Source of the DNA: Xenorhabdus budapestensis
Lineage (GTDB): Bacteria > Pseudomonadota > Gammaproteobacteria > Enterobacterales > Enterobacteriaceae
Assembly: GCF_002632465.1 (NCBI RefSeq)
Contig: NZ_NIBS01000012.1
Coordinates: forward strand, 1 to 64,000
DNA length: 64,000 nucleotides
Direction of reading: 5' to 3'
Of this stretch, positions 30,401 to 40,000 are shown piece after piece. A program made the position numbers and the translations under genes. The stretch's first letter is position 1, and the number at the start of each line of letters is the position of its first letter. Below the pieces are notes generated by a model. That model saw nothing but the letters and a program-made list of their open reading frames with translations, ran no database searches and had not been told where the DNA came from.

Positions 30401-33400
30401 CATCCGCCAGCTTTTTGATAAATTGCTCAAAGTTATCAACGGACTGATCAAAACGAAACGCACAGGGAGACAAAGAGACAAACATACCTACCGTATTCAG
30501 CACATATTTCGGGCGCAACGCATTGGCGACGGAAATAGCAAACAGATTGCTGCGCCCTTCCCGTGCTACAGTAAGCCCCCATACCGCCAGAAAGAACATA
30601 GCTGGTGTTATGTTCAATGACTGACTCAATCGTTTTATTTTCTGTTGATGCTCAACCGACAATGCCCAGGAGGTGTACCGCATCTTTCCCCCCACCTCTA
30701 TAGCGCCATGTCCGAACGGATCAAACTCCAACCCCTCCATGTAATTTTTCCAGAACGTTTCGGCCTGACCCCAGACAGGATACTGGCGGGCATTCATCTG
30801 CGCCATAGCATAACGCCGGTAATCCAGCGTAACTGGAGCCAAAGAGGCATTAACCAATAACTGCTCAAATTCATGCTGGAGAATTTCCAGCGAAGGCTTG
30901 TCCATTAAGATATGGTGGACTTGTAGCTGCAAACAGGCGTGTTCTGTATCCACATCCTGTATATAACCTCTCAACAGAGGCCCTTTCTCCAAATCGAAAG
31001 GTTGCATCTGTATTTGTAACCATTGGTTTTGGTTATCCACCAGGATCTGGTCAACTGACAGCGACGGTAATGTCTCTGCATAGGGAATACCTTCACTATC
31101 GATTCGGTAGCGAGTACGCAAGATATCGTGGCGATCCAGAAAAACCTGTAATGCTGTTTTCACTGCATCAGCAGAAATTTGAGGTGATAGCGGGATTTTC
31201 AGCGGCACAACATAAACGAGCAAATCAGGATACAGACGATACTGAGCATAAAGCCGCGCTTCCTGCGCCGATAGCGGCCCGCGTCCATCAGGCGAAAGCG
31301 GTGGAGCGGTTTCCAACAGACTCAGAAAATCGTCTGTTGTCACTTTTTTATCAGGGGTATCCCGCGAATCAATCAGTTTGGCCAACATTGCAATGGTGTC
31401 GTTTTGGAAAAACGCCTGCAAAGAGACAATCTGGTCAAATTTTTGCTGAATTTCTGCCAGCACTTTCACCGCTCGCAATGAATGCCCACCTAATGCGAAG
31501 AAACTTTTGTCCACTGACAACGTATCAGCTTCCAACTCTAAATACCGCCCCCAACAGGCAGCCAGCCATTCTTGCGTCTCTCCACTGGGTCGGACATGCT
31601 GCTCAGCAGTCGTTTTTCCCATTAGCTGTTTCAATACCTGCCGATCCAGTTTGCCTGTGCCTGTCAGTGGTAATTCAGATACGAAAGTAATCTGACTTGG
31701 CACCATATAAGCTGGCATCCTGCTTAATAATGCTTCCCTGATATTTTGTTCTGTGATCCGGCTTCCATCTGCCACAACGATAAAAAGACCTAAGCGAACA
31801 TGCCCGCGTTTATCTTCCAGGCCAATTACCGCGGCCTCGGATACCATCGGTAAATCCAGTACCTGCTTTTCAATCGCATCCAGTTCGATGCGGAATCCAT
31901 TGACTTTTAGCTGACGATCACGTCTCCCCAGGATTTCAAGTTCTCCCTGCGTGTCCCAACAACACAAATCTCCACTACGATAATATTTGCCGGACAACCA
32001 TTCTGTATTCAGGTTGATAAATGCCTTTGCAGTAAGATCAGGACGATTCAAATACCCCGCCCCTACACCGATACCACCTATCAATAATTCTCCCGCAACC
32101 CCAATGGGGCAAGGCTCCAGAGTATCGGGATATACCACGACACATTGATATCCCCCAATTGGCTTACCGATAGTCATTTTTTGATCATTGCGCTCAATAG
32201 GTAAGTAAGTGGTAACAACGCCTGTTTCACTGGGGCCATAGAGATTAAATAACTGGTAATTATTTTTTTGGAACGTCCTCAGACTTTCTCCACCGAAATA
32301 AAGTTGTCGCAACGTGGGAATATCCCCTTGCTCCATAATGTTTTCGGCAAATACGGTTGTGGTAAACAGCAGGTCAATCTGCTTTTTCTGCAAAAATTCG
32401 ACACATTTTTTCGCATCTATGCGTGCCTCTTCCGGCGCCATGATTAATATAATATCCTGTGTCACAACCTGCACACATTCCAGAACGAAATAATCGAACG
32501 CGTGGTTGGACAGGGAGGCAAATCGGGAACCCGCCGACCTATTCAGAATATGCGTTTCTGCGCTGAGGTTAAGTAGTGCTTTGTGAGTATTAATACTACC
32601 TTTCGGTTTTCCTTCACTGCCAGAGGTCATGACCACAAACAAATTATCTTCAGGGTTAACGCTTTCTCCTTTGGATAACAATTCGGCCAGCAACCGCGGT
32701 GACGATGACGATGATGATAAAGAAGCGGGATGAAAATCCGCTAAAATCACCACCTGACAGCCATGACGACGGAAAAATGCTTCCATCTGATCATTTTCCG
32801 GCGGCATCTTCTGCAATAACACAGTCTTAGTCTGATGCAGTTCGATCACATCCAATAACTGCTTTTCCGGTGCACTACTTGATTGCAGGCAGAATGGCTT
32901 ACCAATACGCATACAAGCCATTGCTGCAAGTGTCGTTTCTATGCCTTTCGTTCCTACGATCAGTACACAATCCCCCAGAGCTTCCCATTGTGGGAACTGC
33001 GGTAACATCAGTAAGTTCTCTGTGTACTGTGCCAATTGGGAAAAGTTAACGGTTTTATCCGCCACCGCCAAAAATATTGTGTCCGCCCTGTCACGGATCG
33101 ACACCGTAATCGCCTGCGCCACATTTTGATATTGCAATGTTTGTTCTTGTAGCGCTGGCGCAGACAAAGCGCGTATTCTCGCTTGCTCTTGTTCCGGTAT
33201 CCAGGACATTGATGCCAGCGGTGCAACCGGCTCAAATACCATATTGCTCAACAAGCAAATCACCCGTTTCATCAACAACGTAATCAGTTCTGGTGCCACT
33301 CTTCGTGGATCAAACCGCATATGTAACACGCTTTCTTCCGGCTGTGCTTGCAGCCAGATATTTAATGGCCAATTAGTTAATGAACAGTGCGTTGTATTCT

Positions 33401-34019
33401 GCCCCTCAGAAGCCAGATACATAAAAGGCGGTAAGGTTTCCGAATAGCCCACCAAAATTTCCGGCAACGATGGCATAACAGACGACACCATTTGTGGCGG
33501 TACGGCCGACACTAATGCAGCAACCTGCTTCCAGCGGATAAGCTCTTCACCAAACAGACGTTTTACCGGTTGCTCTATTTCCTTTTCTGTCAGATACCAT
33601 TTAGCCGGAATAAAATATCCAGCTTCTTCCATTGATGAGGAATTACCCGTTAAATCACTGCCCCCAAGTACCCACGTCAAGCTGCCTTCGGATTCATGAC
33701 AATGCAGAAATGCAAGATAATTAATACTGGCGGAAAATAGTGATAAGCGATGCAGTGGAGAAGCGGAAGCCATAGTGAAAATTCTATCATTCAGTTTTTC
33801 CGGCAAAGCCAAAGAAGTGATGACAAATTCCGTATCCGTCTCCGCTACAGCTTGCGCCAGCACAAAAAAAGGACAATCTTGATATTCTGTCTTCAACTGT
33901 TGGTTAACATACTCTTTTATTGCTTGTTTTCTTGCGTTTAGCGCAATAGGGTCATTGATGAACATCTCATAACTTCCTGCTTTATTTTTTTCATCCGGCA
34001 TTTTTCGTTTCACCTGCAT
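27402..34019 (-). CDS. NRPS, (half-C)-A-T-C-A-T-TE, chain-releasing
   Basis: 2205 residues. Residues ~1-330 resemble a decayed or half C domain without an HHxxxDG motif. A1: TSGSEGKPKG (~468); my reading of the specificity positions is D-Y-L-F-L-F-L-V-V, matching no code I know. T1 serine in ALGGHSLRA (~845). The C domain has HHILMDKPS (~1037), Lys replacing Gly. A2: SSGTTSRPKG (~1491), code D-G-K-S-C-S-G-I-S, also unassigned, with a divergent A8 (GRMDDSCKVRGNFIGLSELE); both A domains keep the A10 lysine. T2 serine in ISGSSLSAV (~1887). The type I thioesterase has its nucleophile in GGYSLGAEM (~2026) and His in SGNHVEF (~2186). It carries the only TE in the cluster, so it should be the last acting module although it is not the last gene. 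It overlaps the preceding gene by 29 bp. Confidence 0.93.
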   Translation of the reverse strand: MQVKRKMPDEKNKAGSYEMFINDPIALNARKQAIKEYVNQQLKTEYQDCPFFVLAQAVAETDTEFVITSLALPEKLNDRIFTMASASPLHRLSLFSASINYLAFLHCHESEGSLTWVLGGSDLTGNSSSMEEAGYFIPAKWYLTEKEIEQPVKRLFGEELIRWKQVAALVSAVPPQMVSSVMPSLPEILVGYSETLPPFMYLASEGQNTTHCSLTNWPLNIWLQAQPEESVLHMRFDPRRVAPELITLLMKRVICLLSNMVFEPVAPLASMSWIPEQEQARIRALSAPALQEQTLQYQNVAQAITVSIRDRADTIFLAVADKTVNFSQLAQYTENLLMLPQFPQWEALGDCVLIVGTKGIETTLAAMACMRIGKPFCLQSSSAPEKQLLDVIELHQTKTVLLQKMPPENDQMEAFFRRHGCQVVILADFHPASLSSSSSSPRLLAELLSKGESVNPEDNLFVVMTSGSEGKPKGSINTHKALLNLSAETHILNRSAGSRFASLSNHAFDYFVLECVQVVTQDIILIMAPEEARIDAKKCVEFLQKKQIDLLFTTTVFAENIMEQGDIPTLRQLYFGGESLRTFQKNNYQLFNLYGPSETGVVTTYLPIERNDQKMTIGKPIGGYQCVVVYPDTLEPCPIGVAGELLIGGIGVGAGYLNRPDLTAKAFINLNTEWLSGKYYRSGDLCCWDTQGELEILGRRDRQLKVNGFRIELDAIEKQVLDLPMVSEAAVIGLEDKRGHVRLGLFIVVADGSRITEQNIREALLSRMPAYMVPSQITFVSELPLTGTGKLDRQVLKQLMGKTTAEQHVRPSGETQEWLAACWGRYLELEADTLSVDKSFFALGGHSLRAVKVLAEIQQKFDQIVSLQAFFQNDTIAMLAKLIDSRDTPDKKVTTDDFLSLLETAPPLSPDGRGPLSAQEARLYAQYRLYPDLLVYVVPLKIPLSPQISADAVKTALQVFLDRHDILRTRYRIDSEGIPYAETLPSLSVDQILVDNQNQWLQIQMQPFDLEKGPLLRGYIQDVDTEHACLQLQVHHILMDKPSLEILQHEFEQLLVNASLAPVTLDYRRYAMAQMNARQYPVWGQAETFWKNYMEGLEFDPFGHGAIEVGGKMRYTSWALSVEHQQKIKRLSQSLNITPAMFFLAVWGLTVAREGRSNLFAISVANALRPKYVLNTVGMFVSLSPCAFRFDQSVDNFEQFIKKLADEQWQTADYLFFPVEEAFALLSCDPRMFGSNPLQNVSYAYIDLVDDSEKIINETPDEDNLSKQADEAINLSVVYTAQGYRLVLESHSDVFTDAQIAALVTSYQAIFQKILHHNPATLQINELIVSDKETQKAFRPIQRRTSYTSIDNMLLTAFQTLGDRPAVIEDASIVTWQTFATLTATYVQQLNYSAIRRALIIGRTGSQMQAFLAACFLTRTTYLALEVGTPEERINEVICHAAPDLIVNSAIVNSGIDADLSTVTVDWRNFHSVKSRGDNPVAWILYSSGTTSRPKGICVSVNTVAQYVDSLINTLGLNTSSLHTSGLQPALLTEQQGLRVIQQLSPSFDGYLKEVLLSWALQGTSVVMDRYSLLDEHKAKALLTRYHPDIISATPALFAAWNRMPDLAPLPKICISGGDFLFASDINNLLERTQIWNGYGPTETCISVSMVNCACLAAGATLSIGKPFDHVAFAVVDQNGARLRAGQWGELLIYGDFEHHSYLNDPLQTDRKFGRDEQGSFFRTGDLAMVDKNGLFYLKGRMDDSCKVRGNFIGLSELENRARQYPGVLAAGAAVAFSGTPEACLILAVEGKENIQSGLQQYLARHYPRSHLPSVIFMVKSLPRTGIGKMDRQRIVQLFQEWFEHQQQTQQDLITEETLQKLMGCWRNCLSYKGTLTLNSDFFLISGSSLSAVRLASQLENLFGVTFSPVDVFRNATVGEQWSLIKARQAFNGNVDAIFSEKYLNIDEPALPKLLLLPPAMGGLVELQALANNLAGRVTVSVLTTQPNMVENLSEPAFKTALFNALQLLIATQANSPSRPLWLGGYSLGAEMLAALLQYATLQHATSSQNNWLKNTLLQSIDKLIFFDPNLKTDAFDGRALYAGFVDFFCEINQLAGERIEINANTDVETLRQTFPALYQEWRHYLLQHQLLESRTFHERILALSLTSIPIEMFFSDDADSTDTDELMQQLQGQASIHRRSGNHVEFIQRLSPDDFIDSEQGKGS
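27883..27912. repeat. 15-bp in-frame tandem duplication in the TE domain
   Basis: GTTGCATGTTGTAAC and GTTGCATATTGTAAC, giving LQYATLQHAT in a loop after the TE nucleophile helix. Confidence 0.85.
29659..29688. repeat. 15-bp in-frame tandem duplication in the second A domain
   Basis: GAATTGACAATCGCT then GAATTCACAATCAGA, encoding VNSAI/VNSGI. A further degenerate 15-bp series lies at 29446-29490 (LGLNTSSLHTSGLQ). Confidence 0.75.
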
Positions 34020-37000
34020 TTAACGCATCTTGCAAAATCGAGTTAAACAACGCTTCCCAAGTTTCCACATGATTTGATTCCAGACGATTCGCTGTCCCGA
34101 ATGAGAGCGCTTCCAGATGCACAGCAAAACCTGCTGTGTGTTCCGCAATTTCGCATGTCAGGTTCCAATGTGATTGCCCGTCTAAAACATTAGATGTTTC
34201 CAACTGACGGCAGGGAATGCCACAGATACGACCATCAAACCCCTCTTTCTGGAAGTAGCCGAAAAACGTTGTGGGTAGCAATGCTTGTCTGGATAGAGTT
34301 GGATACAACATCGATAATTCTTCAGCATCAAACAGTTCGGTATCAAACAGTTCAGTAGCAAACAAATAATGCTGACAGGCTTCCCGAACTACCCTGCTTA
34401 CCATTGCAAAATCTTCGAGACTGTTGCCTTCACTTTGCAATTTCACCCGCACAGGCAGAACCGTCATCAAAGGCGCAATAACTGTCTGTTGCTCCAACCG
34501 ATCACGACCGTGAAATATGGTGGAGATAAGCTGTTCCGTCTGTGAGTTGCCGGAATATTCCAGATAGGATTTAAAGCGTAAAAATAGTGTCATAAAGAAT
34601 TCGGGCATACTGATCTTCAAACCCGAAGTGAGCCTTTCAATCTGCGCTTTTTGTTTAGCATCGACCCTTATCAGACAAGAACCAGTTACAGTTTTCCCAC
34701 CAGCAACATAAGCAGAGGGCTGCCAACCCTGTAACTTCGTTTGCCAAAAATCGGCATGTTGTTGTCGCAGAGCCGCAAATTCGCCGCTGTAGAACAATGC
34801 GGAATAAGCCGCCAAACTGACACCTGAATAAACCGTATGACTTCCGGCAGCCAATTCATTAAGTATTTGCATCAAACCTGAACCATCAATACAAGCATGG
34901 GAAAAATCCAATAATAAGATCGGGTTTGACTCGGCCATCAGCCATCGACCCCGAACATTCATCCCATCCTCCAGTGAAAACGGACGGACAAAATCACGCA
35001 GATCTTCTTCCAGCGAGCCGAGGCTTTGACGCTTTTCCAACCGGAATACAAAACGTTTGGCCGACTGTAAATAAAGCTCGCCATCAACCAGCATGAATCG
35101 CGCACTCAATCCCATATGGCGGGAAAACACCGATTGCAACAAACTACGCAATAGCTTGAGATCAGGTTCAGTTTCAAATGACAGAGCAATGAAGCTATTG
35201 TTGTTCAAATCCTGAGGATTGAGTTTTAGCGCTTTATAAATGGCTTTCTGTGTCGGCAATGCCCGAACCCACTCTACAGCAGACGATTCAGTTAATGGCC
35301 CTGTAGATAAAGCGGATGAAAATAAATGTGTCATCTCACCCTGATTTCTTCCCGCAATTTCAGTCTCACTCAGCTTCGCGTCAATCAGTTCGGCTTGTGA
35401 AGCAAGATCCAGATGATTGACTATCGAACTTAACAGCAACGAAACACCAAATTCTTGTTGTATCCGTATCATGAGAGTGACAGCCAGCAATGAATGCCCG
35501 CCAGCTTCGAAAAAGTGAGACTGGCGGCCAGGCGAATTCACGTTTAGTAACTCAACCCATAACTGAGCCAATCTCATTTCTGTTTCCGTACAAGGCGGTT
35601 CGACTTCCTCTGTCTGCATTATGGGTAGATCGGAAGGAGCAGGTAATGCTTTACGATCGAGCTTACCGTTTGTGGTTAGCGGAAATGCATCTAACCAAAT
35701 AATATGAGACGGGATCATAAATGCGGGCAAACAGGTCTGTAGATGCCGTTTCAAAGCCTGATTCAGCACGGTTGAGGAAGTATCGGTTAAATCAGAACAA
35801 GAGCCAGTAACATACGCGACCAGACGAGCATCTCCGGGGATATCCTCCCGCACTATCACAACACACTCTTTCACGCTATGGTGTGATAACGGATGGTGTG
35901 ATAACAGCGCAGCTTCGATCTCTTCTGGTTCAATGCGTAAGCCACGTAATTTGACCTGAAAATCATTGCGCCCCAAATATTCAATATCACCATCAGGTAG
36001 ATAACGGGCCAAATCACCAGTACGATACATAATACAGTCTGGCTCAAGGCTGAAAGGATCTCTGATGAATTTTTCCGCTGTTAGTTCAGGCTGATTCAGG
36101 TATCCACGTGCTACTCCGATACCTGCAATATACAGTTCCCCTGCCACACCAACCGATGTTGGTTGACCATAATCATCCAAAATATAGAGTTGAATATTGT
36201 CAATTGGCTTACCAATGGGAATAACGCTTTTCTCAGTTAAGTCTTTTATTTTTCCCAAACGGCAATGCCATGCCGTCACATCGATTGCAGCTTCGGTCGG
36301 CCCATACAAGTTATGTAATTCAACATCGGCAAACCGTTCGTGAAACCGCAATAAACTGCGGGCCGGCAAGGCTTCACCACTGCAAAATACCCGTCTGACA
36401 CAAGCTCCGATTTCTGGGGCGGCATGTTCCAAAAAAATAGACAACATTGACGGTACAAAGTGGAGCGTTGTTATCTTCCGCTGACAAATCAAAGCGCTTA
36501 AATAGAGGGGATCTTTATGGCCTTCTGGTTTCGCCACAACCAAACGAGCACCATACATTAACGGCCAGAAAAACTCCCAGACAGAAACATCAAAGCTGAA
36601 AGGTGTTTTTTGCAGAACGGCATCATCTGCACTCAACTGATACGTTTTCTGCATCCACACTAAGCGATTGACAACGCCACGGTGTTCATTCATTACGCCT
36701 TTCGGCTTTCCGGTCGATCCTGACGTATAGATCACATAGGCCAGATGAGATGATGTCAGGCCAATACTTGCTGTAGGTAAATCATCACGGCTTTGGGCAG
36801 ACCACTTAAACACATCTTCGTTTAGGTCGATCACACAGACTTCTGTATTTGCAGCATAGTCAACCAATAAGGCACTTATTTCTGGCGAAATTTCTCTCTG
36901 TGATAACAGTGCACAGGGAGCGGCATCGTGCAACATGTAATCAAGCCTTTCTCTTGGATAGCCGGGATCGAGAGGGACATAAGCTCCCCCTGCTTTCAGT

Positions 37001-40000
37001 ATCGCCAGCAATGCAACTACCATTTCAATGCTGCGTTCCATGCAGACGCCGACCAGCATATCCGGGCCAACCTTAAGCTCAGTTCGAAGATAGTAAGCCA
37101 GTTGGTTGGCTCTTTGGTTTAGTTGTGCATAACTCAGTGCCTGGTCGACAAATTCCACAGCAATGGCATCTGGCGTTCGCTGAACCTGCGCTTCAATCAG
37201 GGTATGGAGGCAAACATGACGCGGAAAATCAGCTTCCGTTTGGTTCCATTCACGAATCAATTTATCTTTTTCCTGCGCTGGCAGGGCACTAATGCGACCG
37301 ATTTTCCGCTCAGGCGTATTTGCCAGCGTTGAAGTGATTTCCCACAGTGCTGTATGCAAATAAGCGCAGATCAATGCAGGAGCAATCCCCTGTTCAACCT
37401 GTGCATTGATAACAAAATCCTGCTCAAAATCATCAACATTGACTGAAATAGGATAATTCGTCCGCTCCATAATGCCGGAATAGCGGATACCTTCTACGGA
37501 GGATGGATTAAGCGCCTGAAATGGCTCTGCCGAAGGAATATTACGAACCTCACTATGACGATAATTCAGCAATGAAGTGAACAGAGGCGTTGTTCCCACA
37601 GTTTGTACCGATTTTTGTGCCTGTGCCAACGAAGCCTGTTCATACCTGACCAATTGCATCAAGGTATCCTGCGTTCCCCAAAGGCATTCAAGAACAGGCA
37701 AGTTATTCAAACGAATACGCATCGGCAGTGTGTTGATAAACTGTCCCATCGCGTTGACAGAAGCTTCGCCAGCAAACAGTCGTCCCAACAGAACTGTGCC
37801 GAACACAACATCATCTTGTCCGGTCAGGCAAGCGATTACCTTAGCCCATGCCAGATGAAAGATCGCTGCAACACTGACACCATGAGTTTTGGCTTGTTGA
37901 CGTATTTGTTCTCCCAACTCCGCTGACAGTGGTTGCCATGCTTCCGCAATAATCGCCTCGCCCCCTAAGTATTTGTTGATGCCAAACGGGGCTGGAGCAG
38001 GTTCATAATCCTGCAATAAATTATCGAAAAAGGCTTTTTGCCCCTCAGCATGAGTTGCATTGAAGAGATCGACCATTGTCTGCCTGAATGATAACGGGGA
38101 TATCTCATTAAGCGGTGGGGAAATTAACTGAGGTGCAGCCAGCGGAGAGGAAAGCAGTTGGGTTTCTATTTCCTGCTGCATCTTTTCGACTGTCGTATGA
38201 TCCACCGTCATATGATGAAACAAATGCAGCAATACCCATTCGTCCTGCTTAGCGTCATGAAAATACAGGCAACGCTGCAAGGGCGCTTTGGTCATATCAA
38301 AATGCTGCATGGTGGGGTTACAGTACTGTTGCAGCGCAATCTGTAGATCTTCGCAATCTATTGCCCGTTTCAGCTTTTCCCCCACCTCTTCCACCATCAA
38401 TTCCGCTTCCCGCCAAACCACCTGCACAGGCTGAGAAAGACCGTCATAATGGATACTGACGCGAAACGCATCGTGGCGGGCGATAGTGCAACGTAAGGCA
38501 TTAAGGTAGGCTTGCAATAAATCTGCATTACGGAAGCGGGTAATTTGCCAAAGGATATAAGGATCACCCACCGTATTTGTCAGAGAATAATAGAGCATCC
38601 CCTGCTGCAAAGGGCCAAGAGGATAAATATCTTTAATATTGGCAATACCACCGGGAATGGCGGCAGATAACAACTCAATTTCTGCCTGACTCAGCTCTGT
38701 CCACGGAACAGGAGTTTCTGTCCCGACACTTTCCTTTTCAGATATATTCCGCTGTCGTGATCCCTCCTGCAATTGCACGGACAATTCTGACAAGACCGGA
38801 TACTGATATAAGGTATGGGCATCGACCATAAACCCACGGCGACGCAACTCCAGCATCATTTTCATCGTCAGCAGAGAGTGCCCGCCTGACTGCAAGAAAT
38901 GGGAATGTCGCCCGATCTTTTTTATACCAAGCAACTCACGCCACACCTCAGCCACTGTTTTTTCCACCGCATTTTTTGGCGGCTCGATTTCCTGTCGGGC
39001 CAGTTCATCGGCAGTAATAACAGGCAATGCTTTACGGTCAATTTTGCCGCTGGCAGATAACGGAAAGCATTCAACAATGACAATGGCCGCAGGACACATG
39101 TAATCCGGTAATTTGTCTTTGATAAACTCCTGAATACGTTCTTTCACACTATCTTGTGTCTGGCGCTGTAAAGCCCGTTCAGAAGCAATGACAAAAGCGA
39201 TCAAGCGCTTTTCTTCCGCACTTTTCCCCTGAGCAACAACAACAGCATCTCGTACTGCGGGGTGTGTCATCAGTAACGCTTCGATTTCCCCTAATTCGAC
39301 CCGATGCCCGCGTATTTTGACCTGAAAATCTATTCGCCCCAGTATTTCCAGCAGACCATCTGACCGCCATCGCGCCAGATCGCCTGTCCGGTACATACGT
39401 TTGGCCATTTTACTATCCACAGCGATTTCAGCAGCAACCGTTTTATCAAAAACAGTTTCATTAGAAACAGTTTTATTAGAAATAATGTCAACAAACTTAG
39501 CAGCCGTTTCCTTCGGACGTTTGTGATACCCGGCTGCCAGTTGGATACCTTCAACACACAGTTCACCCGGCGAGCCATCAACAATAATGCGGTTCTTATC
39601 ATCTAACAGATAGATTTTCACATTGTCGATGGGTTGTCCGATGGCAGGCAGGGCCGGCCAATTATCTGCGTCTTCCTTTAAGGTATAAGCGGTCACAACA
39701 TGTGTTTCCGAGGGGCCATAATGGTTATGCAAACGGCAATGGGACAAGGTTTTGAAAAACTGCCGGATGGCGCTGGTGATAACAAGTTGTTCACCAGCCG
39801 TCAGCACATCCCTGAGACTTTCAGGATAGTGATCTTCAGCCACCGCAGCGGATGCCAGACTGTTTAATGCCACATAAGGCAGGAATATCCGCTCAATTCG
39901 TTGCTCAGATAAAAACGATAACAATGCCAGCGGATCCAACCGTAATTGGTTAGGGATCAGGACTAATTCTCCTCCACTGGACAAAGTGGAAAATATTTCC

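Noticed and set aside
31070-31690. 206-residue plus-strand frame within the TE-containing NRPS
   Set aside because: It is antisense to a well-defined T-C region with intact motifs; long opposite-strand frames are common in NRPS genes.
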